Source: Candidatus Chromulinivoraceae bacterium (GTDB taxonomy: Bacteria > Patescibacteriota > Saccharimonadia > Saccharimonadales > Saccharimonadaceae). Taken from it: DNA of 64,000 nucleotides. Position numbers and translations under genes: made by a program. Shown one piece after another: positions 52,006 to 60,283 of this stretch (the first letter of the stretch is position 1; each line of letters begins with the position of its first letter). A model generated the notes under the pieces. That model was not told the origin of the DNA, searched no databases, and saw nothing but the letters and a program-made list of their open reading frames with translations. Location of the stretch: positions 1 to 64,000 of the forward strand of contig DATIJL010000004.1 of the NCBI GenBank assembly GCA_035478595.1. Reading direction: 5' to 3'.

Positions 52006-52940
52006 TATTTTTTCTCCTTGTTGTTAATGATCTTCAAAAAGACATCGTCGAGTGTCGGTAGTTTCTGTGTAAACTCAATAGGTTCGAGATGTGCTCGCTG
52101 TAATACGCTAAATAGTTGGGCGATATCCGCCACCTTACCTTCCGTAGAAACTGTCAAAAGTAGTTCTTCGTTGTTTATTGCGGCATTTGTAAAAATCTGG
52201 GCGGCTTCACTAAGTTGCTTTCTTGTTTGAAAGCGGAGTTCAACTTTGCCGCCCGAAAGCAAGCTTTTCAGTTCGTTTGGTGTACCGCTTGCCGCGATTT
52301 TTCCGTCATGCAAAATAGCAATCGTATTTGCAAGCTGGTCGGCTTCTTCAAGATATTGAGTTGTTAAAAATACCGTTACGCCAGCACTCGCGAGCGCTTT
52401 TATTTTCTGCCACATCATCGTACGACTCTGCGGATCAAGACCTGTTGTTGGTTCGTCTAAAAATATGACGTCCGGTTTACCGATAAGACTCATTGCAATG
52501 TCGAGTCGACGACGCATACCACCTGAAAAGGTTGCAACGCGCCTATCAGCAGCATCCACAAGATCAAACTGCTCAAGTAGTTCACTCGCCACGACTTTTG
52601 GCTTTTTCTCCTGACGAAGTTCGGCAACCATAACAAGGTTTTCACGAGCTGTTAGAATATCATCAACTGCTGCGAACTGACCTGTCAAACTAATACGCTT
52701 CCGCACGTCGTCACCTTGACTTCCGACATCATACCCACAAACTGCCGATTTACCGCCATCAGCCTTAAGCAGCGTCGTTAAAATATTAATCGTCGTCGTT
52801 TTGCCTGCACCATTTGCACCAAGAAGAGCAAATACCTCACCGTGCCCTACCGTAAACGAAACATCGCTTAGTACCGGTACATTTTTGTATGTCTTTTGTA
52901 AGCGCCATGCTTCTATGGCGTAGGTTTGTTTAGTACTCAT
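52005..52940 (-). CDS. ABC transporter ATPase, DrrA type
   Basis: 311 residues. Walker A GANGAGKTT, signature FSGGMRRRLDIAM, Walker B VIFLDEPTTGLDPQSR, plus the C-terminal domain (about 230-311) of DrrA-type subunits. FSGGMRRRLD is typical of drug-resistance ABC-2 ATPases. AAGGAG precedes ATG 52940. Its neighbours, a PadR regulator and the HAAS-pentapeptide protein, suggest inducible export. Confidence 0.92.
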   Translation of the reverse strand: MSTKQTYAIEAWRLQKTYKNVPVLSDVSFTVGHGEVFALLGANGAGKTTTINILTTLLKADGGKSAVCGYDVGSQGDDVRKRISLTGQFAAVDDILTARENLVMVAELRQEKKPKVVASELLEQFDLVDAADRRVATFSGGMRRRLDIAMSLIGKPDVIFLDEPTTGLDPQSRTMMWQKIKALASAGVTVFLTTQYLEEADQLANTIAILHDGKIAASGTPNELKSLLSGGKVELRFQTRKQLSEAAQIFTNAAINNEELLLTVSTEGKVADIAQLFSVLQRAHLEPIEFTQKLPTLDDVFLKIINNKEKK

Positions 52941-52950
52941 TCCAGCTCCT

Positions 52951-53775
52951 TTAAATTATTGTGACGCTATCGACGTTGGCTTTTGCGCTTTTTAGAATGG
53001 CATAGGTAATCTTATCCATAGATGCACCTTCAAAAATAGCGTGTTTGACCGCAGAATGATGAAATGATACATCGCGTAAAATCGCTTTTTTAAACGAGGT
53101 ATTTTTAAGTGATGCACTATTGAAAATAACTGCGTCTAATGTTTGGCCATCAAACGACACGTTACTTAAATCTGAACCACTGAACTCTGTACCCTTTAAA
53201 GTTGCCCCGTCAAATATCGCACCACCAAGAGCAGATGATTTAAGTGTCACGCCGGTTAAGTTAGCTTTGCTAAAATTGACATTTTGCAAATCAGCACTCG
53301 TAAAATTTGCGGCCGTCAGATTAGCACCCCTAAAAGAAGATTTTTTAAGAGCAGCAGCTTTGAATTTAGCGCCAGTCAGGTTAGCCTCGTCAAAAACAGT
53401 GTCCATAAGGGCGCTGCTGGTAAAATCTGCACCCTTTAAGTCAGTACCGGCGAGGTCGGCTTTCATGAGCGCCGAATATTTAAATTTGCCCCTATTAGCC
53501 TTTGCCTTAAAACCGAGCATCTCGCGGATATCATCGCCGAGTGTTGTCTTGGTTTCAGCATCAGCATGAGGTACTTGTTCCATAATTTCTGTCACATCAC
53601 CAAATGAGTCCACTGTCGTTTGGTATGCTTCGTCGTTGGTTTTACCCTGACTTTTAAGGTCTTCGTATTTTTCCATCATGTTGGCAAGTAGTTCCTGAAT
53701 CACGTCTTCGCGCGCTGGGAACTCACCGTATGGCTTAAACGCCTCGTCCAAAAATGTTCGTAATTTCTTTTCCAT
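52951..53775 (-). CDS. HAAS-like N-terminus fused to pentapeptide repeats
   Basis: 274 residues. The first 75 (KLRTFLDEAFKPYGEFP, then DEAYQTTVDSFGDVTEIM) match the HAAS/DUF1700-like helical domain commonly encoded next to PadR regulators. From about 105 on there are 25-30 pentapeptide units of A-x-L/F-x-x type (ADLAGTDLKGADFTSSAL), which fold as a right-handed quadrilateral beta-helix. HAAS is normally attached to membrane permeases; a soluble repeat fusion is unusual. AAAGGAAA precedes the ATG. Role unknown, maybe a ligand or DNA-mimic module reporting to the transporter system. Confidence 0.85.
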   Translation of the reverse strand: MEKKLRTFLDEAFKPYGEFPAREDVIQELLANMMEKYEDLKSQGKTNDEAYQTTVDSFGDVTEIMEQVPHADAETKTTLGDDIREMLGFKAKANRGKFKYSALMKADLAGTDLKGADFTSSALMDTVFDEANLTGAKFKAAALKKSSFRGANLTAANFTSADLQNVNFSKANLTGVTLKSSALGGAIFDGATLKGTEFSGSDLSNVSFDGQTLDAVIFNSASLKNTSFKKAILRDVSFHHSAVKHAIFEGASMDKITYAILKSAKANVDSVTII

Positions 53776-53788
53776 TTCTTTTCCTTTC

Positions 53789-54119
53789 TTAAAGTAGTTC
53801 GTCTAAAATCTTCTTTGCGTAATCCCAATTTTGCTTGTTGCCCTCGTACTGCGAACGACCACTTTCCGTAACATGGTAGTATTTTCGCCTACCACCCTGC
53901 GTTTCATCGCCCCAATATGAGGTAATGTGGCCGTCGTTTTCAAGACGCTTCAAACTAGAGTACATAGTCGCCTCTTTCAGCTCGTAAAGCTGCTCGGAAC
54001 GTTCATGTACTAGCTTGGTGATTTCGTAGCCGTACTTATCACCATCCAGCAACATGCGCAGGATGATCGTATCGGTATGGCCGCGAAGCAAATCTGATGA
54101 TAACTTTTTATCAATCATG
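53789..54119 (-). CDS. PadR-family transcriptional regulator
   Basis: 109 residues from the leaderless ATG 54119. Winged helix of PadR type: LRGHTDTIILRMLLDGDKYGYEI, then EATMYSSLKRLENDGHITSYW and GGRRKYYHVTESG. PadR proteins repress nearby transporter or detoxification genes and release DNA when they bind a ligand. First gene of the padR-HAAS-ABC operon. TTGACT-17 bp-TATGAT-6 nt-ATG forms the promoter, overlapped by an inverted repeat (54144-54171), so self-repression is likely. Confidence 0.93.
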
Positions 54120-54125
54120 TTTACA

Positions 54126-54171
54126 TCATACACCACATTACTATGACAGTCAATGTACTTTTACTGACATA
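54126..54171 (-). promoter_or_regulatory. padR promoter and probable PadR operator
   Basis: On the minus strand: -35 TTGACT (54149-54154), -10 TATGAT (54126-54131), 6 nt to the ATG. An inverted repeat ATGACAGT (54144-54151) / ACTGACAT (54164-54171), with one mismatch and a 12-bp gap, overlaps the -35. PadR proteins often bind such ATGT/ACAT repeats. Confidence 0.6.
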
Positions 54172-54190
54172 CTAAAGAATTTGCTATAAA

Positions 54191-54228
54191 AAACAAAAAT
54201 CACTCCTGTTATGGAGCGATTTTTGTTT
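54191..54228. terminator. Bidirectional intrinsic terminator
   Basis: AAACAAAAATC with CTCC pairs with GGAG and GATTTTTGTTT, one mismatch near the middle. It ends the secreted coiled-coil gene on the minus strand. Confidence 0.75.
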
Positions 54229-54241
54229 AAGACTTATTTGC

Positions 54242-54985
54242 CTATTTCATTGTTTTTAGTGATGCAACGATTGTTTTTGCATCGCTATAGGCGGCCTGAT
54301 TATCGTCATGTGCGGTTTTAAGCTGATCCCTATCTCCGCTTAAGAGAGCATGATCACTATTATAGTCGGTTGGCTGCAAGTTAATGACCTTCGACTGAAT
54401 TTGGCTCGAAATAGCCTGCGCTGCTGTCGTTTTACCAGTCATGTCATTAAGCGACGCCTGGAGTGATGAAACATCCTTACCCGCCTGCTGTAATACCGTA
54501 ATACGAGCCTGTAGCTTTTGTGCAAGAGCCGCTAGTTTAGACTCAACAACTTGTTGGTCGTCCGCTACTTTTATAAGCCCAATCTTGGGCGCTACGAGTG
54601 CATACACGCGGTATTCAGTGTAGATGCTTTGTACATCAGTTCGAGCAGCCGTAAGTGTGGTTTCAGCATCAAGCGTTGTCTTGAGACTCGTCAGTCCACT
54701 GATAGTGGTATTAACCTCGTTGCTTAAAGCCGCCTTGTCGCTCGCCGTCAGTCGAGTGGCCGCATTTATTTTGCCCATTAACGTGTTAAGCGTAGTGAGA
54801 CGGCGTGTTATTTCTTGGTCGCCCTTTGAGATGATAGTTTGGAGACGCTGTTGTTGAGTCGCGGTAAGTGACGTACCCGTTTGGGCATTCACAATCCCGG
54901 TCACTCCCATTGATCCCACGATCGCCGAGATGCTCACCAAAGCACTCGCCAAAAGGCCTTTACGTGTAAATAGTATAAATTTCAT
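54242..54985 (-). CDS. Secreted coiled-coil protein of the ECF sigma operon
   Basis: 247 residues from ATG 54985 (GAGGAAC upstream). A signal peptide (about 1-31, LLASALVSISAIVGSMGVTGIVNAQ, read in parts) is followed by an all-helical Ala/Thr/Gln-rich domain (LTATQQQRLQTIISKGDQEITRR onward) that should form coiled coils in the wall space. Downstream of sigma and anti-sigma genes and with its own copy of the sigma gene's promoter motif at 55038-55050, so it is a likely regulon output. Unknown family. Confidence 0.8.
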   Translation of the reverse strand: MKFILFTRKGLLASALVSISAIVGSMGVTGIVNAQTGTSLTATQQQRLQTIISKGDQEITRRLTTLNTLMGKINAATRLTASDKAALSNEVNTTISGLTSLKTTLDAETTLTAARTDVQSIYTEYRVYALVAPKIGLIKVADDQQVVESKLAALAQKLQARITVLQQAGKDVSSLQASLNDMTGKTTAAQAISSQIQSKVINLQPTDYNSDHALLSGDRDQLKTAHDDNQAAYSDAKTIVASLKTMK

Positions 54986-55016
54986 CTTTGTTCCTCTCAT
55001 AGTTTTCTTACCTTCC

Positions 55017-55050
55017 TACTTTATAGTCAACAAGGTATCAAAAAGTTTCA
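55017..55050 (-). promoter_or_regulatory. ECF-type promoter of the coiled-coil gene
   Basis: On the minus strand TGAAACTTTTTGA (55050-55038), then TACCTTGTTG, then ACTATAAAG. Aligned without gaps to the sequence before the sigma gene, the 13-base -35-like block is identical and the CTTG-x-TG and ATAA blocks are conserved. GAAAC is the common -35 core of ECF sigma factors. Confidence 0.6.
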
Positions 55051-55461
55051 TTATTCTTGTGGAACTGCAATCTGCTGCTGGTTGTCGTTAAGTGCAGAGT
55101 TAGCATTCGACTGATCACTCGATTCTTGGTTCATCGATCCACTAATATTACCTAAGTCACTCTGGAGATCAGTATTACTCACCGCTGTAGCTGGCGTCTG
55201 CTGGGCTGTCGTATCTGGCTGAGTCGTAACTTGCGTGTTCTCTGTCGTTGGTGTGTTAGTCTGCCATAATTTTGGAACAAAGACAAACCCAAGTATTAGC
55301 ACAGCAAAACCGCCGGCTATAATCGGGGTCCAAAGTTTTAGGTTCCATGCTTTACGGCTTGATTGCGGTTTTATTTGTGTCATAGTTTTCTCCACAAAGT
55401 TAGTATTTTTAGGTTGATAGATCGGCTTTGATTTCTTAATCATTTCATCAAACTTGTCCAT
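55051..55461 (-). CDS. Membrane-bound anti-sigma-like protein
   Basis: 136 residues: a cytoplasmic N-terminal part of about 40 residues (DKFDEMIKKSKPIYQPKNTNFVEKT, read in parts), one TM helix (LWTPIIAGGFAVLILGFVFVP) and a Thr/Gln/Ser-rich outer tail. It overlaps the sigma gene by 14 nt. Position and topology fit an anti-sigma factor, but no HxxxCxxC zinc motif is present. Confidence 0.7.
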   Translation of the reverse strand: MDKFDEMIKKSKPIYQPKNTNFVEKTMTQIKPQSSRKAWNLKLWTPIIAGGFAVLILGFVFVPKLWQTNTPTTENTQVTTQPDTTAQQTPATAVSNTDLQSDLGNISGSMNQESSDQSNANSALNDNQQQIAVPQE

Positions 55462-55990
55462 ATAACTCCTTTCGTAATTGCTCCTTTGCCCTATAAAGCC
55501 AGGTACGGACCGTACCGATGGGATGCTCGGTAATGGTTGCTATATCTTCGTAACTAAACCCATCCCAGTAATACAACGTAACTACCTGTCGATACTCAGT
55601 TGATAATTTCGCAACCGCATCAGCCACTCTCTGGCGAGCAAGTGCGGAATCCGTAATCTCGTTCAGCATGGGTTTATCATCAGCTAAAACCTCTGCAAAC
55701 TCATCAACATCCACCGTTCGCTTAATTTGTTTGAGATGTCTATAAGCAATCGAATCGGCAATTTTATACAGCCACGTCGAGAACGCATAAGTACTGTCAT
55801 ACTGAGAGAGTTTATCGTATGCCCGAATAAACGCCTCTTGTGCCACATCCTCGGCGTCATCCACATCATGCATAAAATTATAAAGGTGCTGAATAAGGCC
55901 TCGGTGATACCGCTCAACCAAATAGCGATATTGCTCGTGGTTGCCGTCTTGAATCGCCGTGATAACTGCTTGTTCTTGAATATTGGTCAT
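55448..55990 (-). CDS. ECF-type RNA polymerase sigma factor
   Basis: 180 residues: sigma region 2 (YNFMHDVDDAEDVAQEAFIRAYDKL, read in parts, and STWLYKIADSIAYRHLKQIKR) and region 4 (STEYRQVVTLYYWDGFSYEDIA, read in parts, then IGTVRTWLYRAKEQLRKEL). No region 1.1 or 3, hence the ECF group. It directs RNA polymerase to the GAAAC-type motif found before its own gene and before 54242. Likely responds to an envelope signal through the anti-sigma partner. Confidence 0.93.
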   Translation of the reverse strand: MTNIQEQAVITAIQDGNHEQYRYLVERYHRGLIQHLYNFMHDVDDAEDVAQEAFIRAYDKLSQYDSTYAFSTWLYKIADSIAYRHLKQIKRTVDVDEFAEVLADDKPMLNEITDSALARQRVADAVAKLSTEYRQVVTLYYWDGFSYEDIATITEHPIGTVRTWLYRAKEQLRKELYGQV

Positions 55991-56007
55991 GCTTTGTTTG
56001 GTTTACT

Positions 56008-56041
56008 CTCATTATATACAGCAAGCACTCAAAAAGTTTCA
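56008..56041 (-). promoter_or_regulatory. ECF-type promoter of the sigma gene
   Basis: On the minus strand TGAAACTTTTTGA (56041-56029), then GTGCTTGCTG, then TATATAATG, about 20-30 nt before ATG 55990. Matches the motif at 55038. Supports autoregulation. Confidence 0.6.
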
Positions 56042-56190
56042 TCATTTTTAACTAAATATAATAGTCAAAAGTTAAGCACTGATTCGCAAAAATGCGTGAT
56101 ACCGATCGCTACCGCTCCAGACCCCGTGTGGATAAAATTGGCGTCAGAAACAGCGGATACTAAGACGCGCAAGATCATGTGTTTATGACA

Positions 56191-56221
56191 AAAAATGGAC
56201 AGCGTGACGCTGTCCATTTTT
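56191..56221. terminator. Intrinsic terminator of the 29-residue peptide gene
   Basis: AAAAATGGACAGCG (56191-56204) pairs with its complement at 56208-56221 around a 3-nt loop; T-runs on both strands. It lies 21 nt past the peptide stop. Confidence 0.85.
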
Positions 56222-56242
56222 ACATAGAACCCTATTTAATTT

Positions 56243-56332
56243 TTAAAGCAATCCGCCGTTTTGTGCTAAAGCGATTGCAACTTGAAGGCTAACTACGAAA
56301 CCGATGCCTACGCCTACTTGACCCATATTCAT
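56243..56332 (-). CDS. 29-residue hydrophobic Gly-rich peptide
   Basis: A short gene from ATG 56332 (second ATG 56326) to TAA 56243. GAGGGAGAATTAAT is a strong ribosome-binding site and a terminator follows at once, so it forms a complete single-gene unit. The peptide has GVGIGF and alternating Gly/Val residues, one hydrophobic helix (GFVVSLQVAIALA) and a GGLL end. It could be a membrane-active peptide, a bacteriocin-like product, a toxin or a small membrane-protein partner. No immunity or processing gene is adjacent. A 14-bp palindrome lies 38 bp upstream. Confidence 0.65.
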   Translation of the reverse strand: MNMGQVGVGIGFVVSLQVAIALAQNGGLL

Positions 56333-56369
56333 ATTAATTCTCCCTCTATATACTTAGTTGGATTTATTT

Positions 56370-56383
56370 TGCAGTGCACTGCA
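56370..56383. promoter_or_regulatory. 14-bp perfect palindrome upstream of the peptide gene
   Basis: TGCAGTGCACTGCA, a perfect palindrome 38 bp before the peptide start, near a TATATA box (56347-56352 region, minus strand). It looks like an operator for a dimeric repressor; the regulator is not identifiable. Confidence 0.45.
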
Positions 56384-56539
56384 TGTTTGATTATTAAACA
56401 GCGAGCCGTTATATACTGTAAAATATGTCACAAACGCAGTAAATCGCATGAAGGATTTTTCACTTAACACCTTAAGATTTTGTTATTTCTAATGTATGAA
56501 TATCAACTAAGGTTATGGTTTTACAGCACATCTCTAACA

Positions 56540-56905
56540 CTAGCGAACAATCTGCTGAAGCGCCCAGGTATTACCGTCTGGGTCAGCAAAATATGCAAAA
56601 TGACCCCATGGAAGCTCATTTACGTCGCTTACATTCACCCCACGCGAAATCAGCTCTTGACGGATGGAACGAACATCATCAACAACCATTTGCAAATTCT
56701 TTTGAGTACCGGGCTTCATCTCTGTCGTACCGTCACCGATGACAATCGAACAAGCCGAACCCGGAGGCGTCAGTTGTACAAAACGTAATCCGAGTTTAAC
56801 AGCGTGATCGTGATCTGCATTAAACCCTATTTTATTAACATAAAAGTCTTTTGCGATATCCGTATTACTTACTGGTACCGGTACTAGTTCAAGCTTCATT
56901 TTCAT
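56540..56905 (-). CDS. VOC-family protein
   Basis: 121 residues with paired VOC modules: LELVPVPVSNTDIAKDFYVNK at the start and FAYFADPDGNTWALQQI at the end. Similar to glyoxalase/dioxygenase-like proteins of unknown substrate. An AGGAGTTGAATT segment precedes the ATG. Lies next to the AraC-type regulator. Confidence 0.85.
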   Translation of the reverse strand: MKMKLELVPVPVSNTDIAKDFYVNKIGFNADHDHAVKLGLRFVQLTPPGSACSIVIGDGTTEMKPGTQKNLQMVVDDVRSIRQELISRGVNVSDVNELPWGHFAYFADPDGNTWALQQIVR

Positions 56906-56985
56906 AATTCAACTCCTTATTACATATTGTTTGTACTCTTATTTAACCAATTGGATCAATACAAGTTTTGTACAAAAACGACAAC

Positions 56986-57663
56986 CTAGAGTTTGTGAAT
57001 TTCATCCACACCAGATGGCTTCCGATGCATGATTTTTTTGAGTGATTTAGACAAATGCGCCTGATCGGCAAAACCCGTCGTCATAGCCACGTCAACCGGG
57101 CGTACACCATCCTGAAGCTGGCGAACCGCCTCTTGCGCACGACGAATTTGCTCCAACGACTTGCGAGTAAGACCTGTAACATCAGAAAAATGGCGCTGTT
57201 TTACACGGTCAGAGAGTGCTTTTGGGTCACCATTTAATATTGAAGCAACCACATCATCCATCTTAAGGACTCCCTGCCCTATCATTGCCTCAACTAATTG
57301 CTCTGCCGCATCATAAATTGGAATTACGAATTCCTTCCCGGCAAGTTCAAAATGATCCTCATCAGGACACGACAACATCTCGACAAGATCACGCATCTTT
57401 TTACCAGGGTAACTCGGTAGATAAGCCCCAGCTGCGAGAGATATGACAACCGAGCTAGTGCCAGCTTGATACGGTACATTCATCGACTCCGTTGCCTGAC
57501 CTGTTAGCATTATGCTGCGGGGCTTGCCTGGACTAATAAGTACAATGATATCCCAGGATCCGTCAGGAGTTGCCAAGTAAATACCGTCGGAAACATTATG
57601 GCTTTGCCATACACGATCTATAAAAGGATGTTCAGAAAAACGGCTTTGGTGAGTTTGCGACAT
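56986..57663 (-). CDS. AraC-family transcriptional regulator
   Basis: 225 residues. An N-terminal sensing part (DGSWDIIVLISPGKPRSIMLTGQ, read in parts, as in DUF6597-type AraC proteins) and a C-terminal double HTH (FSDVTGLTRKSLEQIRRAQEA, read in parts, and PVDVAMTTGFADQAHLSKSLK with the conserved Gly-Phe-x-Asp-Gln-x-His). It starts just after the methyltransferase gene and is followed by a VOC gene. It probably controls these neighbours. Confidence 0.88.
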   Translation of the reverse strand: MSQTHQSRFSEHPFIDRVWQSHNVSDGIYLATPDGSWDIIVLISPGKPRSIMLTGQATESMNVPYQAGTSSVVISLAAGAYLPSYPGKKMRDLVEMLSCPDEDHFELAGKEFVIPIYDAAEQLVEAMIGQGVLKMDDVVASILNGDPKALSDRVKQRHFSDVTGLTRKSLEQIRRAQEAVRQLQDGVRPVDVAMTTGFADQAHLSKSLKKIMHRKPSGVDEIHKL

Positions 57664-57671
57664 AGCACTTA

Positions 57672-58313
57672 TTATTTGACGACAAGCGAAGGATCTTCTT
57701 GCTTAGTGCCGATATACCTAATTAAGTTATGGATACCCTTTGCACGATCCTTATATGTCTCACCATTGTTATCGACGAGAAGCGGTTTAAATTTTTGAGC
57801 AAAGTTCTTGGCCGCCTCCACATCAAAATAACGCTTTGCTACACCATCAATCTCAAAGTAGCTATCCTCAAGCTTTTTACCGGTATTATATTCAGGGTCA
57901 TCCTTTGAGTTCGTGAAAAAGGCAAACACTCCTCCAGTTTTTAGCACTCGATAGATCTCGTCGAATATCTGTTCCGTAGTCTTCTCATCGAAATAGTGCA
58001 GAGAAAGGTGCGCATATATAACATCAAAGCTCTCATCAACGTACGGTAGTGGGTATCGTAGGTCTACCGTCTCCACCTGAAACTTCCCGCCGCTCAATTC
58101 GGCCAAACGGCTTGTATTCAGGTCCGTAGAAATCACCTCATAGCCAAGCTCAGCAAAATATGCGCCGTCTTGTCCAAGTCCTGCACCCAAATCAAGTAAT
58201 CTTCCCGTTGCAGGAAGGTACGATTTAACCGTTTCAGCGAAAAGAGAGGGTTTGGAAATCCAGTCCTTATCGCTATAGAGATCGTGTAATTTTGCCCAAA
58301 AGTCATCAGCCAT
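57672..58313 (-). CDS. SAM-dependent methyltransferase
   Basis: 213 residues, class I fold: motif I LLDLGAGLGQDGAYFAELGY, motif II STDLNTSRLAEL, then FDVIYAHLSLHYF and VLKTGGVFAFFTNS. Substrate unknown; similar proteins methylate small molecules. Leaderless start: TACTAT (58320-58325), 6 nt before ATG 58313. Confidence 0.87.
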   Translation of the reverse strand: MADDFWAKLHDLYSDKDWISKPSLFAETVKSYLPATGRLLDLGAGLGQDGAYFAELGYEVISTDLNTSRLAELSGGKFQVETVDLRYPLPYVDESFDVIYAHLSLHYFDEKTTEQIFDEIYRVLKTGGVFAFFTNSKDDPEYNTGKKLEDSYFEIDGVAKRYFDVEAAKNFAQKFKPLLVDNNGETYKDRAKGIHNLIRYIGTKQEDPSLVVK

Positions 58314-58367
58314 ATATCTATAGTATCATTCGAGCCGTACTGGGATAACCATGCGAATAGAATCTCA

Positions 58368-58715
58368 CTATTTAATGTACTTATGCTGATTAGGGTCAAA
58401 GGCAGGGCTGCACGGCATGATCATCTCAAGATTTTCGCCCTTCCAATAATATCTCTCACCTGGCTGAATCATAACCGCATCTCCAAGCCGTAACTCTCGC
58501 GACTCTTCATCAGCCACAGTGAGCGTGCCACTTCCGCTCAGTATATAAGCAACTTCTTTGCAAACTTCGTTCAAGGCCCATCCCTCTTCTGGATAGCGGC
58601 CATTTACCGTCACGACCGCGATATCGATAGCCTTATCGCCAAACGGAAAGCCGTAACCCTTGCAGGTAGGACCGTTCACGAAGTTCTCTGTCTCAGATTT
58701 TTTAATAACCCTCAT
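58368..58715 (-). CDS. Small cupin-domain protein
   Basis: 115 residues, cupin motifs GWALNEVCKEVAYILSGSGTL and GDAVMIQPGERYYWKGE. The usual metal His residues are mostly replaced, so it may bind a ligand without a metal. Stands alone 54 bp upstream of the methyltransferase gene on the same strand. Confidence 0.75.
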   Translation of the reverse strand: MRVIKKSETENFVNGPTCKGYGFPFGDKAIDIAVVTVNGRYPEEGWALNEVCKEVAYILSGSGTLTVADEESRELRLGDAVMIQPGERYYWKGENLEMIMPCSPAFDPNQHKYIK

Positions 58716-58915
58716 CTACTCATACTCCATAGTAATTTCTAGGCAAATGAACTTGTCTGAACGCCAGATCTTTTTTACAAGCAACCGAAACAAGACGATA
58801 GCCTTTACTATCTATGATAGCAAAAACAGTCATCACCAGATATGGCTCGCAATAATACTCGTTGACTATTAATTACCCTTGACTATCTATCTGTAGATGC
58901 TTACGCTTAGAGCAT

Positions 58916-59440
58916 ATGATTCAAGCAGCTAAAAACATAAGTACCAAAACATTATCCAAGCACACCGCACTACTACGAATAGCTTTTGGCTTCGTATGGC
59001 TCATTAATGCTGCTTTTAAGTGGAATCCTTCGTTTCGAGACAACTTCCTCGACCAAGCTACCTCCGCCGCGCAGGGACAGCCTGATTGGCTCAGCCCTTG
59101 GTTCCAGTTTTGGACACACATACTGAGCTATAATCCGCACCTATTCGCTATTTCTATTGCTGTGATTGAAACCCTCTTAGCACTCGCACTAATATTCGGT
59201 TTTGCTCGACGAACCGTCTATTTACTAGCAGCCGTATTCTGTTTACTAATTTGGGCCATCCCTGAAGGTTTTGGAGGTCCGTACACAAATACGTCAACCG
59301 ACGTTGGAGCTGGAATCATTTACGTCGTTGTCTTCCTCGCATTATACGGTTTAGACAGGTTGGCCCACACAGCCGCATGGTCTATTGACCAATATATTAC
59401 TAAGCGACTCACTTGGTGGGCGATTATAGCAAACCCTTAA
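58916..59440 (+). CDS. DoxX/DoxD-like membrane protein
   Basis: 174 residues, four TM helices, opening ALLRIAFGFVWLINAAFKWNP, then AISIAVIETLLALALIFGFARR, typical of the DoxX-like family (thiosulfate:quinone oxidoreductase subunit-related and redox/stress proteins). TTGACT (58879-58884), 17 bp, TACGCT (58902-58907) and an 8-nt gap to the ATG suggest another short or missing leader. Convergent with 59609. Confidence 0.75.
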   Translation: MIQAAKNISTKTLSKHTALLRIAFGFVWLINAAFKWNPSFRDNFLDQATSAAQGQPDWLSPWFQFWTHILSYNPHLFAISIAVIETLLALALIFGFARRTVYLLAAVFCLLIWAIPEGFGGPYTNTSTDVGAGIIYVVVFLALYGLDRLAHTAAWSIDQYITKRLTWWAIIANP

Positions 59441-59505
59441 GCGCCAAAAACAAAGCGATGACCAAGAAATTCTAGTTCCTTAACGGACGACGCTACAATG
59501 AATCG

Positions 59506-59541
59506 AAAATAAAGATACGCCGTACGGCGTATCTTTATTTT
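59506..59541. terminator. Palindromic bidirectional terminator
   Basis: A 36-nt perfect palindrome (AAAATAAAGATACGCC next to its complement) between the convergent DoxX-like and DHFR-like genes, with T-runs on both strands. Confidence 0.85.
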
Positions 59542-59608
59542 ACCTAGATGAGAGCTTACTCGTGGATCTTTACAAGAATATCCGCTAGGTAGCAAGATCA
59601 GAGCTACA

Positions 59609-60226
59609 CTAAGCCCCGACCGTGCCCGTTTTAACTTCTCCTGCCCGCTCATAGTAGGCGAGAATCACACCATTTGGCGTAATCTGGCTGTCAGTCATTG
59701 TAAAGGCTACAGGAATAGTCCCCTCACCGAACAAACGCTTACCCGTACCAAGCGTAATAGGGAAAGTCATCAAACACAACTCATCAACTAGATCATGCTT
59801 GAATAGCGTCTGAGCTAGGTTACCGCTGCCGTGAACTTTTATAGCAGGGCCTTCCGAATCCTTAAGTTTTTTGATGTCATCAACATTTTTTAGTAGCATC
59901 GAGTTGTCCCAGCCCATCTTATTAACATCTGATTGGCTCATGGTGTCGCTCGCTACATATTTGGTAACATCCATAATGCCCGGCCACATATCGGCGTGTT
60001 TAGGCCAGTACTCAGCAAAAATCTCAAAGGTTCTTTGACCTAAAAGAATGTCCGTTGATTCCATCCATCTTTTCATGAATTCCCCGGCCGCTTCGTCGGC
60101 TTCGGTGAAATATGGCGCAGTCCAGCCACCGTATTTAAAATCACTCGATGTATCTTCTTCAGGCCCACCTGGTGCCTGCATAACCCCATCTAATGTAATG
60201 AACTCTTGGACAATTATTTTTCTCAT
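59609..60226 (-). CDS. Dihydrofolate reductase / RibD C-terminal-like protein
   Basis: 205 residues: RKIIVQEFITLDGVMQAPGG at the start, then DILLGQRTFEIFAEYWP and IKVHGSGNLAQTLFKHDLVDEL, which match the RibD_C/DHFR-like fold (NADPH-dependent reductases). These lone proteins are common, and their substrate is usually unknown. AAGGATGGG precedes the ATG. Confidence 0.88.
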   Translation of the reverse strand: MRKIIVQEFITLDGVMQAPGGPEEDTSSDFKYGGWTAPYFTEADEAAGEFMKRWMESTDILLGQRTFEIFAEYWPKHADMWPGIMDVTKYVASDTMSQSDVNKMGWDNSMLLKNVDDIKKLKDSEGPAIKVHGSGNLAQTLFKHDLVDELCLMTFPITLGTGKRLFGEGTIPVAFTMTDSQITPNGVILAYYERAGEVKTGTVGA

Positions 60227-60283
60227 AGTTTCATACCCATCCTTTTAGATTGCTGATCTTAGTGTAGCAAATCTACTAACAGA

